Source: W1P20-047 sp045118335
GTDB lineage: Bacteria; Actinomycetota; Coriobacteriia; Coriobacteriales; Eggerthellaceae
Direction of reading: 5' to 3'
NCBI GenBank assembly: GCA_045118335.1
Contig: JBGUXY010000016.1
Location: forward strand, 1 to 41,828
DNA: 41,828 nucleotides
Within the stretch, counting starts at the first letter, position 1; every line of letters starts with the position of its first letter. The notes beneath the pieces were generated by a model that was not told where the DNA came from, searched no databases, and saw only the letters and a program-made list of their open reading frames with translations. Of the stretch, positions 17,281-25,899 are shown in pieces. The position numbers and the translations under genes are program-made.

Positions 17281-17952
17281 ATGGTTCGTTACTTCGAATA
17301 CGATGCAGATGCGATCGAGTATTTGAAATCGAAGGACAGCAAACTCGGAGCCGCTATCGACGTCGTGGGCCCCGTTCGCCGGCGGATGGACGAGCCCGAC
17401 CTGTTCGCTTCCACCGTGCATCAAATCGTCGGCCAGCAGATATCGAGTGCGGCACTTAAGACCGTATGGGGGCGCATGCAGAAGAACCTGGGTTCGATTT
17501 CGGCCGAAACCGTGTGTGCGGCCAGCATAGAAGACCTGCAATCGTGTGGCATCACGTTCGTAAAGGCCAACTACATCAAAGGTTTTGCCCAGATGGTTGC
17601 GACGGGCGCGTTCGACCTTGCCGCCGTGGAGCGCATGGATGATGCGCAGGCGATAGCGGCTCTGAGCTCGATCCCTGGCATTGGCACCTGGACAGCCGAA
17701 ATGTTGCTGCTGTTCTGCCTGGGGCGCCCCGACATCCTGAGTTTTGGCGATTTGGGCATAAGACGTGGAATGCGCGTTCTTTATCACCATCGCAAGATCA
17801 CGCGCGAACTCTTCGAGAAGTATCGTCGGCGCTATAGCCCCTATGGCAGCGTCGCCAGCCTTTACTTATGGGAGCTATCGCGCATGGAACTTCCCGGATA
17901 CGATCGCGATTTTGCACCCAAGAATCCCAAGCGCGGCAAGCGAACGCGGTAG
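17281..17952 (+). CDS. DNA-3-methyladenine glycosylase II-like (HhH-GPD, AlkA type)
   Basis: 223 residues from ATG 17281, preceded by AGGGGAAATGGC. It has the helix-hairpin-helix SIPGIGTWTAEM (~128-139), followed by the Gly/Pro-Asp loop FGDLGIRRG with the catalytic Asp near residue 156. ASTVHQIVGQQISSAALKTV is the conserved second helix of AlkA/MAG enzymes. It lacks the N-terminal beta domain of E. coli AlkA, so it belongs to the shorter class. Predicted to excise alkylated purines in base excision repair. A stand-alone gene; no linked methyltransferase. Confidence 0.88.
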   Translation: MVRYFEYDADAIEYLKSKDSKLGAAIDVVGPVRRRMDEPDLFASTVHQIVGQQISSAALKTVWGRMQKNLGSISAETVCAASIEDLQSCGITFVKANYIKGFAQMVATGAFDLAAVERMDDAQAIAALSSIPGIGTWTAEMLLLFCLGRPDILSFGDLGIRRGMRVLYHHRKITRELFEKYRRRYSPYGSVASLYLWELSRMELPGYDRDFAPKNPKRGKRTR

Positions 17953-18192
17953 CCCAAAAGGCTTTTCGCGGAAAGCGTCCTATCCGAATGCATCGGCATC
18001 CGACCAGCTGGGATAACGCTCGATCGGGTTGGATATATGCCCATGGGTCTTGAAGGCGCGATGTTGAAGGCGCGATACATGCGCATCGAAAACCGATGAA
18101 GCTCTTCGTTGCAAGTGCCACATTCGGGCTGTCTGGACGCCACTGTGCGCAAATCTGCGATTCAACCGCAACAGCGTCTTTCGGTGCAATTG

Positions 18193-19050
18193 CTATAGGA
18201 CTTCGAAAACACTGGCGAGCTGGCCTTGAATGACGAGCCGAGCCAGTGGGTCTGGGTGCTTCACCTGCGTCCATTCGAACGAAGCGACGGTCATGCCATC
18301 CCGTTGCGCTTCGATAACGTTGCCGTCATCGTCTGTTATCAGCGCAAGCTCGTAGGTTTCGGGCTCGGGCGCCGATACGTTTTCGCTGTTCGCCGAATAA
18401 CTCCAGGAAACGACTACGCTTGTGGGCACATCGCCTTCGTAGCTGATGTCGTATGTGCCCTCTTCGTTCCACAGGTCCTCGTCGTTGCTTTCGAGTTCGT
18501 ATCTTACCAGTTCACCGCGATCGTTGTACTCGTAGGTCTCTACGGAATTCGCGGAATCCGCGCCTTTGACCACCTTGCGTTCAAGGGTCCCATCTTCGCG
18601 GTACTTCAGCGTGAAGCGTGCGTGGTCTCCGGGCGCTTTGAAAGCTGCTTCGAGACCCTGATAATCCACCTTGTATGTACCGCCTCCCGAGGCGGTATTG
18701 TGGACCTCGCCGTTGTGACCCGAGAAGCTCTCGACCGTATCCTGATACGACAATCCGTCTGCCGACCAGGTGCGATCGTATCGATAGCTCCCAACAACGT
18801 TGCCAAAGTATTGGGTGGACATGTAGGATTCCGTGACCTGACCTTGCTTGTTGTAGTCGAAGTTCCAGTGAAACGTGCTGGTGTCGGAACTGGCCTTATA
18901 CGAGCCATCGCAATCGGTCACCGCCCAAACGCTTCGTTCGTAAGGGGATTTCGTCTCGATTGCCTGCGCGGGGGCGCTAAACATCGCTGGCAAGCTTACG
19001 AGAAGCATGAAAGCTACTGCCACCAAGAGCCTCTTTGCCGTTGTGCCCAT
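18193..19050 (-). CDS. Secreted protein of unknown function
   Basis: 285 residues. The start is placed at ATG 19050 because GGAG lies six bases before it; an ATG four codons further up has no site. The signal peptide (KRLLVAVAFMLLVSLPAMFS with an APAQA cleavage site) lacks a lipobox Cys, so the protein is probably secreted. The mature part is beta-strand rich with repeated short segments of the form Y-x-Y-D/N-x-x-G (FDYNKQGQVTESY, LKYREDGTLERKV, YEYNDRGELVRYE), reminiscent of YD/RHS-type or toxin_YwqK-like hairpins. No enzyme motif seen. Confidence 0.7.
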   Translation of the reverse strand: MGTTAKRLLVAVAFMLLVSLPAMFSAPAQAIETKSPYERSVWAVTDCDGSYKASSDTSTFHWNFDYNKQGQVTESYMSTQYFGNVVGSYRYDRTWSADGLSYQDTVESFSGHNGEVHNTASGGGTYKVDYQGLEAAFKAPGDHARFTLKYREDGTLERKVVKGADSANSVETYEYNDRGELVRYELESNDEDLWNEEGTYDISYEGDVPTSVVVSWSYSANSENVSAPEPETYELALITDDDGNVIEAQRDGMTVASFEWTQVKHPDPLARLVIQGQLASVFEVL

Positions 19051-19085
19051 GCATATCTCCAATTCTCATCGACGCAGCATATTCA

Positions 19086-20300
19086 TTATCGCGATACAGC
19101 CTTTCGGTCGCGCACGATCCACGAGACGATGATGGCCAGCGCCAGTGCTTGGGGAACAATCATCACGTACCACATATTGCTGTATGCTGCCAATTGGCTT
19201 CCCATCAGGGGCTGCAGCGTTTCAATAGCGCTTCCGGCAAGCATCGGGCCAAGCAGGAAGCCTATATCCATGCCAGTGTAGGTGGTGTTGCTGGCTGCTC
19301 CGCGCCGATGCGTGTCAACGCGGGACATGGCCAGCGACTGCACCAGCGGCACACAGGCGCCAAAGCCCGCTGATGCAACGGCGGCAACTGCCATGAATCC
19401 GATGAATCCATGGACATTCGCCAGCATCACGTACGAGGCAGCGAAGCACAACACGCCGGGAACCAGCACGCGCTGTGCGCCGAAGCGGTCGGCTAGCTTG
19501 CCGAACAGGGGCCGGGTTGCTAGCAGGCACAGCGCATATACCATGAAGTATGCACCCAAGTTCGGAATGCCCAGCTTGGTTCCATACAGCACCAGATACG
19601 ACGCAGTGGCGCCAAACGCGGTAGCGAACAGAGCCAGCACGATGGCGGGCCCCAAAGCCTCGCGGGCGAACATGCGTCCTAGCCGAAGCTGGTAGGGCGG
19701 GTACTCGCGCGGCATCTCGTGCACGCACGATACGCTCACGACGGCAAAGGCGAGCAAGCATGCAGCTATGAGGTAGGTCCATCGAAAGCCCAGCACCTCG
19801 ATGAGCCAAAGCCCCAGTGCTGGCCCGATGACCTGCGCCATCGTCTGCGCCAGCATGTAGATGCTAATACCGCTTGCGAACTTGCTCAGTGGTAGGTACT
19901 CGCTCACCAGCGACATGGCCAAAGGTCCTGCGCAGCCAATTCCTATGCCGTGCAGCAGCCTCACGCCGAACAGGCCGGGCACCGAGCGGGTGAATCCGTA
20001 AAGCGCGAAAGCCACCGTGCAAATTCCCAGCGCGCACATGAGCAACTTCTTGCGCGAGAAGCTGTCGAATGCCGGCCCCGCGAATGGACGCACGAGCAAG
20101 GCTGTCATAGCAAACGCTCCGATGACGATGCCCACGACGCCCGCGCTTGCACCCAGCCAGTCGAGGTAAAGGGGCAACGTCGTGTTGGCCGTGAACGCAG
20201 CCATGCTCTGGAAGAAGTTCGCCGCGATCAGAATGGCAAACGGTGCGCTCCAGATGCTTTCGTTGTTTTCGTTCGTGCTTCGCAAAACTCCAATTTCCAT
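19086..20300 (-). CDS. MFS transporter, drug-efflux-like
   Basis: 404 residues, about twelve helices. RPFAGPAFDSFSRKKLL is the loop 2-3 motif. GVRLLHGIGIGCAGPLAMSL with SEYLPLSKFASGISIY in helices 4-5 resembles YfcJ/multidrug-type MFS exporters. The second half repeats the signature (TRPLFGKLADRFGAQRV). The ribosome site is poor (CTTAACGAA), so expression may be low or the start differs slightly. Separated by 35 bp from the secreted-protein gene on the same strand. Confidence 0.83.
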   Translation of the reverse strand: MEIGVLRSTNENNESIWSAPFAILIAANFFQSMAAFTANTTLPLYLDWLGASAGVVGIVIGAFAMTALLVRPFAGPAFDSFSRKKLLMCALGICTVAFALYGFTRSVPGLFGVRLLHGIGIGCAGPLAMSLVSEYLPLSKFASGISIYMLAQTMAQVIGPALGLWLIEVLGFRWTYLIAACLLAFAVVSVSCVHEMPREYPPYQLRLGRMFAREALGPAIVLALFATAFGATASYLVLYGTKLGIPNLGAYFMVYALCLLATRPLFGKLADRFGAQRVLVPGVLCFAASYVMLANVHGFIGFMAVAAVASAGFGACVPLVQSLAMSRVDTHRRGAASNTTYTGMDIGFLLGPMLAGSAIETLQPLMGSQLAAYSNMWYVMIVPQALALAIIVSWIVRDRKAVSR

Positions 20301-20371
20301 TTCGTTAAGCCCATGATGGCCTTTTCGCTGCCGCCATTGTAGGACAGTCGGGCACGATTAGACGGCAGAGC

Positions 20372-21421
20372 TTAACCGTTGCTGCGTTTTTCGTCGCTGC
20401 AACCGTCGAGCAGTTTGGCGTGGGCCAGGTGGTAGAGCTTTGCGGGCTGCAAGACGCCTTGCGTCCAGCGGGCTTTAGCCCACTGGGGCATGAGCGTGAA
20501 GGCGAAACGGCCCAGCTTGCCATCGGGGAGGTCAACGGGAATCGCCCGCGCGAATGCAGCTTGCGCTCCAAGCTTCCATCGTTTGTCTGCCGCACCCCAA
20601 TCTTGCAAAAGGCCCATGACGTGCGCTCCAGGGCCGACCTCGAAGGCCTGGCGTACGGCTTCGGGCTGCTCGATGCCGAACTGCACGTCGATGGCGAACG
20701 TGGTGCCCAAGCTTCCATCGGGATAGATGTCGAATTGGAAGTCGTACGACCTTTTGCCGGAAGCCATGATCGCTGCCACCTGATTGAGCATTGCATCGTC
20801 GTATGCGGAAAAGCCGATCCTGTCGAACACGTCTGCCAGATGCGCAGGCTTATCGGCGCAAGCAGCCCGCTCGGCAGCACTCAGGTAGCCGCACACGCGC
20901 AGCGGCGAGTTGGGACGCCCCCTAAACAGCCCGAAGAAGGATAGCGGCCATCCGTTCGGCATGCGTTTTGCCAGGTCAAGATAAAGGTCGGCTCGCTGCG
21001 ATTCGCCAATGGCCTCGAAGAAGGGCCCTACGAGTTCTACATGCGAGCGCGGTTGGAAATGCACGGCTGCGGTTGGCAGTTCTTCTTTATTCGTGTCCAG
21101 CTCGAAGCCACAAGAAATGTTGTCGAAGCCCCTTCGTGCTTGTGCGAACCAGTCCATCATCGTGCTGTGTTCGCCTGCGGCAGGTGATGCCACTCGCGTT
21201 CCGGGTTCCAAGTTGTTGTAGAGCACGGTAACGTCTAGAAACGGCTCACCGGAAAGCGGATGCTCCAGGTAGACGTCGGGAAAGCCCTTGCTAACCAGAA
21301 ACGGCGGCACGGCCTTGCTCGCGCGAGCCTGGCTCTGGCCAAACAGCACGGGGCCGCGTCCTTCATCGGCGGCTTGCAGCAAAAGGACCTGAAACGCCTC
21401 GGTGTTGGTAAGGACCCTCAT
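20372..21421 (-). CDS. Conserved-looking hypothetical protein
   Basis: 349 residues, no signal peptide or membrane segment, so cytoplasmic. Recurrent elements: PPFLVSKGFPDVYLEHPLSG, FDNISCGFELDTNKE, MPNGWPLSFFGLFRGRP and FQFDIYPDGSLGTTFAID, the last followed by a WGAADKRWKLG helix. The alternation of amphipathic strands and helices suggests a compact alpha/beta enzyme-like fold. I do not recognise a named family. The start is the ATG after AAGAAGACACG. It shares its strand with the MFS gene downstream (71 bp gap), so co-transcription with an exporter is possible. Confidence 0.7.
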   Translation of the reverse strand: MRVLTNTEAFQVLLLQAADEGRGPVLFGQSQARASKAVPPFLVSKGFPDVYLEHPLSGEPFLDVTVLYNNLEPGTRVASPAAGEHSTMMDWFAQARRGFDNISCGFELDTNKEELPTAAVHFQPRSHVELVGPFFEAIGESQRADLYLDLAKRMPNGWPLSFFGLFRGRPNSPLRVCGYLSAAERAACADKPAHLADVFDRIGFSAYDDAMLNQVAAIMASGKRSYDFQFDIYPDGSLGTTFAIDVQFGIEQPEAVRQAFEVGPGAHVMGLLQDWGAADKRWKLGAQAAFARAIPVDLPDGKLGRFAFTLMPQWAKARWTQGVLQPAKLYHLAHAKLLDGCSDEKRSNG

Positions 21422-21864
21422 CGTGTCTTCTTTCTTCCCGAAGTTGAAATGGCTTAAGCATCGGACGTCTTATCTGAATTATACGGTCATGCAAGTTTGA
21501 TCGTTCTGTGAGTTTGCCATTCTAGGTCACCCGCCCGTGAGTCACCCGCCCGTAGCAAGTGGCTCTGCGTAGTCGGTGACTATGAATGAGTCACCTGCCC
21601 GTAGCTGGTGACTCATGCTCGCCCCGTGAGTTTTCCATCCTAGGTCACCGTCCGTGAGTCACCTGCCCGCAGCTGGTGACTTGCGGCTTGTGATTTGACG
21701 GGTGAAAGGGATGTCTCGGCAGCGCGGTCCTTCACTTGCCGCTAATTGGCATATCTCGCGTCCAAAAAGCATCGTATACAGTGGCGATTCCGTTACAATG
21801 ACGTGTCATGCATGCCAATCGATGCGATTTGTCGTTGTTGTTGCAATACGTCGGAGATGGGGAA
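21422..21864. other. Intergenic region filled with REP-like stem-loops
   Basis: About 440 bp without a gene. 21509-21682 holds the duplicated stem-loop units described separately. Upstream of the pyrophosphatase start, TTACAATG near 21794 could include a -10 box. Confidence 0.5.
21509..21682. repeat. REP-like tandem stem-loop units
   Basis: A block beginning GTGAGTTTGCCATTCTAGG (from ~21509) is repeated with changes from ~21625. Between them ATGAGTCACC (21586-21595) pairs perfectly with GGTGACTCAT (21607-21616). A third unit pairs AGTCACC with GGTGACT (21657-21663, 21675-21681). The loop TGCCCG(T/C)AGCT is shared by two units. Confidence 0.75.
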
Positions 21865-23007
21865 ATGATGCGAAACACCAAGATTGTCCTGGCTGCTCTT
21901 GCTGCGCTGATCGTCTGTTCGGTGGCGGTGGGTGTTGCCGCTTACACGGCTGGCACCAACGCGGGCATCCAGCGTGCCACTGCAGGCTACGAAGCGCAAC
22001 ACGACCTCGATGTCGTGCTCAACCGCAGCGAGCTCGAGACGTTGCAGCTCGTGGACGGCCCAATCTACGTCACCGGGCATCAGAGCCCCGATTCCGATTC
22101 GGTGTGCAGCGCCATCGCGTATGCTCGCCTGCTCTGCGAACTTGGATACGATGCCCAGCCAGTGGTTCTGGGCGATATCAACAACGAGACTGCCTTCATT
22201 CTTGAACGGGCAGGCGTCGAAGTGCCCTCGCTTCTTGAAGACGCTTCTGCATGCAACATGGTGCTTGTCGACCATGCCGATTACGATCAGTCTGCCGAAG
22301 GCCTAGCCGACGCCAACATCATCAGCATCATCGACCACCACGGTGCCGGCACGGTGTCGACTGGCAACCAGATCGTCTACGACTCGCGCCCGCTTGGGGC
22401 GACGGCTACCATCGTCTGGATCCGGTATCTCGATTATGGCGTCGATCTTGACCCTCAGACGGCAGAACTGCTGTTCGGCGCGCTTTGTTCCGACACGTCT
22501 AACCTCCAAGCCGACACGACGACCTCTGCCGACCGCGAAGCGTTCGTGGCGTTGAGCGAGCTGGCGGGGATATCTGATCCCGCAGCGTATTACAAGGACA
22601 TGTACAAGGCATCCATTTCCTACGAGGGCATGACCGACGAGGAAATCCTCGAAAGCGATATCAAGGAATACGAAAGCGGGGGTACGACGTACGCCATAGG
22701 CTGCGTGAACGTCTACGATGAAGACGAGGCGATCGACATGGCCGAGCGCATGAAAGCCCTGCTGCCTGCGGAGTGCGAGAAGAGCGGCGTCGACATGGCG
22801 TTCGCGCAGATTTCGATCTTCCACGACGGCATCTCGATCACCTATCTGGTCCCGTCAGACGAAACCGCAGCCGAAGTGCTGGAAATGGCGTTCGAAGACC
22901 AAGCCCAGTTCGATGGCACGTCCTATGTGCTGAATCCGGGCATCTCGCGCAAGCAGGTGCTCGTTCCCGCACTCACGGATGTCTTGGCCATGCATCCCAC
23001 GGAGTAA
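21865..23007 (+). CDS. Exported or membrane-anchored family II inorganic pyrophosphatase (DHH superfamily)
   Basis: 380 residues from ATG 21865 (GGAGATGGGGAA upstream). A hydrophobic segment at residues ~7-29 (IVLAALAALIVCSVAVGVAA) acts as signal or anchor, which canonical cytoplasmic PPases lack. The family II motifs follow: GHQSPDSDSVCSA (~71), VDHADYDQS (~134), IDHHGAG (~155), SDTSNLQADTTTSADR, and near the C-terminus SRKQVLVPAL, matching the SRKKQ phosphate-binding site. The first motif normally reads H-x-N-P-D-T-D-S and the second DHNE, so several metal-shell positions are altered (Asn to Ser, Asn-Glu to Ala-Asp). It may act on pyrophosphate or another phosphoanhydride outside the membrane (inference). 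Confidence 0.85.
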   Translation: MMRNTKIVLAALAALIVCSVAVGVAAYTAGTNAGIQRATAGYEAQHDLDVVLNRSELETLQLVDGPIYVTGHQSPDSDSVCSAIAYARLLCELGYDAQPVVLGDINNETAFILERAGVEVPSLLEDASACNMVLVDHADYDQSAEGLADANIISIIDHHGAGTVSTGNQIVYDSRPLGATATIVWIRYLDYGVDLDPQTAELLFGALCSDTSNLQADTTTSADREAFVALSELAGISDPAAYYKDMYKASISYEGMTDEEILESDIKEYESGGTTYAIGCVNVYDEDEAIDMAERMKALLPAECEKSGVDMAFAQISIFHDGISITYLVPSDETAAEVLEMAFEDQAQFDGTSYVLNPGISRKQVLVPALTDVLAMHPTE

Positions 23008-23211
23008 GCTTGCAACACCATTCACTTCGGCCCGTTCGCGTCCATGCGGCTAGCCAGCGAGTGGCGGTGGAACCTGTGATGATGGACGGGGTTTCATCCG
23101 TGGCTGCAAGGCATGAAAAACTGCTCAAAGCGATGTCGTGAATGGGCGCGACTTGGCCGATGGGCATACCTTGCCGGCAACAGATGCTGCTGGCGACTTG
23201 CCTCGGCATCT

Positions 23212-23679
23212 TTAACTGCGCAGGGTGGCACGGATCCTGTCGGGGTGCAGCAGCAACGACAGGCCTTCGGTGGCGCTTCGCACCACGATGTCGGCGTGCG
23301 TAAGCAGCGACGCACATGCGCCTTCGCCATCGATGATGGCTATCGAAAGTGCTGCGCAATCGAACATGAGCGCGTCGTTGCGCCCGTTGCCCAGGCACGC
23401 CACCTGGCCAGACAGATTGCTCGCATAGCGTTGCTTGCATGCAGCCGCACCTGCGCGGGGGAACGTGAACACCTCGACTCCCAGCGGTTCGCACTGCTGT
23501 CGCACCGTACCGTACGTGTCGGCAGTGAGCACGGTCACGTGGGCTTGTTTCGCCACCTCGCAGATGAGCTCGCCCGCTCCGTCTGCCAGCGCTCCGTCCA
23601 CGGCGATGGTGCCGTTGTAGTCGAGCAGCACGTGTTCGATGCACAGGGTCTCGTACCCCGGGATTTCGATTTCGATCAT
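23212..23679 (-). CDS. COG4087-type HAD hydrolase (soluble P-type-ATPase-like)
   Basis: 155 residues from ATG 23679 with GGAGGTTGGC before it. LLDYNGTIAVDG is the HAD motif I with Asn in place of the usual second Asp, exactly as in the soluble P-type-ATPase-like group; TVLTADTYG is motif II and CLGNGRNDALMF motif IV. There is no cap domain. The Asp-to-Asn change removes the general acid of ordinary HAD phosphatases and is shared with P-type ATPase phosphorylation loops (D-K-T-G-T is different). Biological substrate unknown. Confidence 0.8.
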   Translation of the reverse strand: MIEIEIPGYETLCIEHVLLDYNGTIAVDGALADGAGELICEVAKQAHVTVLTADTYGTVRQQCEPLGVEVFTFPRAGAAACKQRYASNLSGQVACLGNGRNDALMFDCAALSIAIIDGEGACASLLTHADIVVRSATEGLSLLLHPDRIRATLRS

Positions 23680-23731
23680 GCCAACCTCCGGCTTTGGCGA
23701 ATTAGATGCGGTTGAAAACGAAGCCTTCGAA

Positions 23732-24748
23732 TTATTGCACGAACTGGACGTCAAGAGAATAAGTGGGGTCCACCTTCGTGATCAAGGGCGCATAGACGTT
23801 GTAGACTTCCAGCAAGGCTGCTGTGTCGGCGGCGGCATAGCACTCTTCGGTTTCAAGCTCTGTGCGCATGGCGTCGTCGATGGAGCGTTCCAGCAGGTTT
23901 TGCTGCTCCTGCGTGAGCTTTACTTCCCCGAAGGCCAAAATATGGTGCTGGGTGTCTTGGAATTCGGTTTTCTCCAGGTCTTTTGTTATGTATTGCAGCT
24001 GCGTGCGCGGGATGTACATGGTCACCACATGGGTGTCTTGGTTGACGTTGATGGTGCCCTCGTCGATTTGGCTCATGTCGACGGTGTATACGCCGGTGCC
24101 GTAGCTCGTGAAGACCTTGGTCTTTCTGAATGCATTGATGTTGCCAAGTGCCTGCGACACTTCGCTTGTAACCTCCACATCTTGCTCCCATACCACGAGC
24201 TCTTGCTTTTGGCGTGCCTCGCCCAAGATGGCCTCGTTGATTTGCGCGGTGGAGTTTGCCATTGTGTCCTGTACGTCCAGATCGGTGGCCACAGTGGGTT
24301 CCGGGGCCGGCTCGGGAGCCAACATTGCCGAAATGCGTGGCCATGCTAAAAACAGCAACAGCGCGATTATTGCCAGCAATGCAATTGCGAAAAACAGCGT
24401 CTTGCCGGACACCCCGCCTTTGCCACCTGGCTTGTTGCTGCCCATGTTGCTCACAGCTTTGCCGCCATAAGCTACGGCGGCAGCTCCAAGGGTGCCGAGC
24501 AGCTCGTCTTGGGCTTGCTTTTTCTTCCGGGCTTCGGCTTCTCGTGCCCTTGCCTGGGCAGCTGCGGCCTTTTCTGCGTCTTTGCGGGCCTTTTCCTCGG
24601 CTTTGCGCTGTGCAGCAAGCTCCGCTTCGGCAGCCTTGCGGTCGGCCTCTTTCTGTTTCTGTATATCCTTGAGCTTGTTGGCGCGTTCGTCTTGCCCGGC
24701 GCTATCGGTGCGTTTTCCGCTGCTGGTGATGTTCACATCGTTGCTCAT
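23732..24748 (-). CDS. Membrane-anchored DUF4230 protein with coiled-coil N-terminus
   Basis: 338 residues; ribosome site GGAGGAGGGCCC. Residues ~20-80 are a highly charged Lys/Glu/Ala coiled coil (QKQKEADRKAAEAELAAQRK). A single transmembrane helix follows at ~117-138 (TLFFAIALLAIIALLLFLAW). The C-terminal ~190 residues look like DUF4230 (KQELVVWEQDVEV, AFRKTKVFTSYGTGVYTVDM, VVTMYIPRTQLQYI). The cytoplasmic coiled coil and outer DUF4230 suggest an envelope scaffold; no activity is known for the domain. Its stop at 23732 is 53 bp before the HAD start on the same strand. Confidence 0.8.
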   Translation of the reverse strand: MSNDVNITSSGKRTDSAGQDERANKLKDIQKQKEADRKAAEAELAAQRKAEEKARKDAEKAAAAQARAREAEARKKKQAQDELLGTLGAAAVAYGGKAVSNMGSNKPGGKGGVSGKTLFFAIALLAIIALLLFLAWPRISAMLAPEPAPEPTVATDLDVQDTMANSTAQINEAILGEARQKQELVVWEQDVEVTSEVSQALGNINAFRKTKVFTSYGTGVYTVDMSQIDEGTINVNQDTHVVTMYIPRTQLQYITKDLEKTEFQDTQHHILAFGEVKLTQEQQNLLERSIDDAMRTELETEECYAAADTAALLEVYNVYAPLITKVDPTYSLDVQFVQ

Positions 24749-24953
24749 GGGCCCTCCTCCAAAGACGGCTTAGCTATAGGGCGCATTCAACTTGCCATTC
24801 GTATTCTCTCACGTCAGTGTCGCTGGAACAATCTTGCTGGAAAACGTTTCATTTGCGAGTTGCGCAGATAGGGTTCAAGGCGCCGGGGTGGTTTGAGCCT
24901 AGAGCAGACGACCATTCTGACAATAATGAATACAATAATGGTTCATACTTGTG

Positions 24954-25159
24954 GTTGAGTCCGCAAATTAGGGGGAAAATGCAAAAATTTGGCTATATGG
25001 TGTGGATTTGCGAGTAATAACTATCGATTCAAAACCTGGTAAGTTCTTGCGACCTGGGATAATGCGAGCATATTGCTGAATAAGTTAAGAACACAGCAAA
25101 ACAATCCACACCATATAGGCAAATTTTTGCATTTCCCCCTAATTTGCGGACTCAAACCG
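24954..25159. repeat. ~205-bp element with 54-57-bp inverted arms
   Basis: The left arm (24954-25008) and the reverse complement of the right arm (25102-25159) share GAGTCCGCAAATTAGGGGG, then AATGCAAAAATTTG, then CTATATGGTGTGGATT, differing only by about three single-base changes or indels. The spacer is ~93 bp with no reading frame. It could be a MITE-like element or a transcribed hairpin RNA; no obvious target-site duplication was found at its ends. Confidence 0.8.
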
Positions 25160-25208
25160 CCAATACGTAGGCTTGGCTCAGGCGCTAGGCCCATTCGTAA
25201 CCTTTGTG

Positions 25209-25227
25209 CTTATCGAATCGTGATAAG
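25209..25227. promoter_or_regulatory. Dyad upstream of rubrerythrin
   Basis: CTTATC (25209-25214) and GATAAG (25222-25227) form a 6-bp inverted repeat with a 7-bp gap, 57 bp before the rubrerythrin start. TTATC-n7-GATAA is loosely like a PerR/Fur-type box; this is only a suggestion. Confidence 0.35.
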
Positions 25228-25283
25228 GTTGATGCGTTGAGATGCGCAATGCGTATTTGTTCACTCGAAGAAAAGGAGTCACT

Positions 25284-25823
25284 ATGGAGCTGAAGGGTTC
25301 GAAGACCTGGGAAAACCTGCAGGCGGCGTTTGCCGGTGAGTCGCAGGCTCATACGAAGTACCAATACTACGCCAGCAGGGCTAAAAAGGACGGCTACCAG
25401 CAGATTGCAGCCATGTTCACCGAGACATCGATGAACGAAAAAGAGCACGCGAAGATATGGTTCAAGTACCTCCACGACGGTGCGGTGCCCGACACGGTAA
25501 CCAACCTCAACGATGCTGCCGATGGCGAAGCGTATGAGTGGACCGACATGTACGACCAGTTCGCCAAGGAAGCCGAGGAAGAGGGCTTTACCGAAATCGC
25601 CGAGCGCTTCCGCCAGGTTGGCGCCATCGAGAAGCATCACGAGGAGCGCTACCGCAAGCTCATCAGCAACATCGAGGAGGGTGTGGTGTTCTCGCGCGAG
25701 GGCGATGCCATCTGGATCTGCCGCAATTGCGGACATATTGTCATCGCCAAGGAGCCGCCCGAGCTTTGCCCCGTATGCGCTCATCCGAAGTCCTACTTCG
25801 AGCTGAAGGCGGAAAACTACTAG
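25284..25823 (+). CDS. Rubrerythrin
   Basis: 179 residues from ATG 25284 (AAAAGGAGTCACT). The N-terminal four-helix bundle carries the diiron ligands (FAGESQAHTKYQYYA, MNEKEHAKIWFKY, the Glu-rich EAEEEGFTEIAERF, EKHHEERY). The C-terminal rubredoxin-like domain has CRNCGH (~146) and CPVCAHP (~162), the Fe(SCys)4 site. Rubrerythrins reduce hydrogen peroxide in anaerobes using electrons from rubredoxin or NADH-dependent reductases. It has its own terminator and no partner gene next to it. Confidence 0.97.
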   Translation: MELKGSKTWENLQAAFAGESQAHTKYQYYASRAKKDGYQQIAAMFTETSMNEKEHAKIWFKYLHDGAVPDTVTNLNDAADGEAYEWTDMYDQFAKEAEEEGFTEIAERFRQVGAIEKHHEERYRKLISNIEEGVVFSREGDAIWICRNCGHIVIAKEPPELCPVCAHPKSYFELKAENY

Positions 25824-25864
25824 GTCGAACGGATGGTCCCGCAGGACCACGTAAGCGAATAGCG

Positions 25865-25899
25865 AGCGCCCGCTGCATCCAGCAGCGGGCGCTTCTTTT
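25865..25899 (+). terminator. Terminator of the rubrerythrin gene
   Basis: Perfect 12-bp stem AGCGCCCGCTGC (25865-25876) with GCAGCGGGCGCT (25882-25893), loop ATCCA, followed by TTCTTTT. Confidence 0.92.

Larger units (their letters stand above)
24749..25283. other. AT-rich gap holding an inverted-repeat element
   Basis: No gene seen on either strand. Its centre is the ~205-bp inverted-repeat element at 24954-25159. Base composition there is far more AT-rich than the coding neighbours. The right end carries the possible rubrerythrin operator. Confidence 0.6.
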
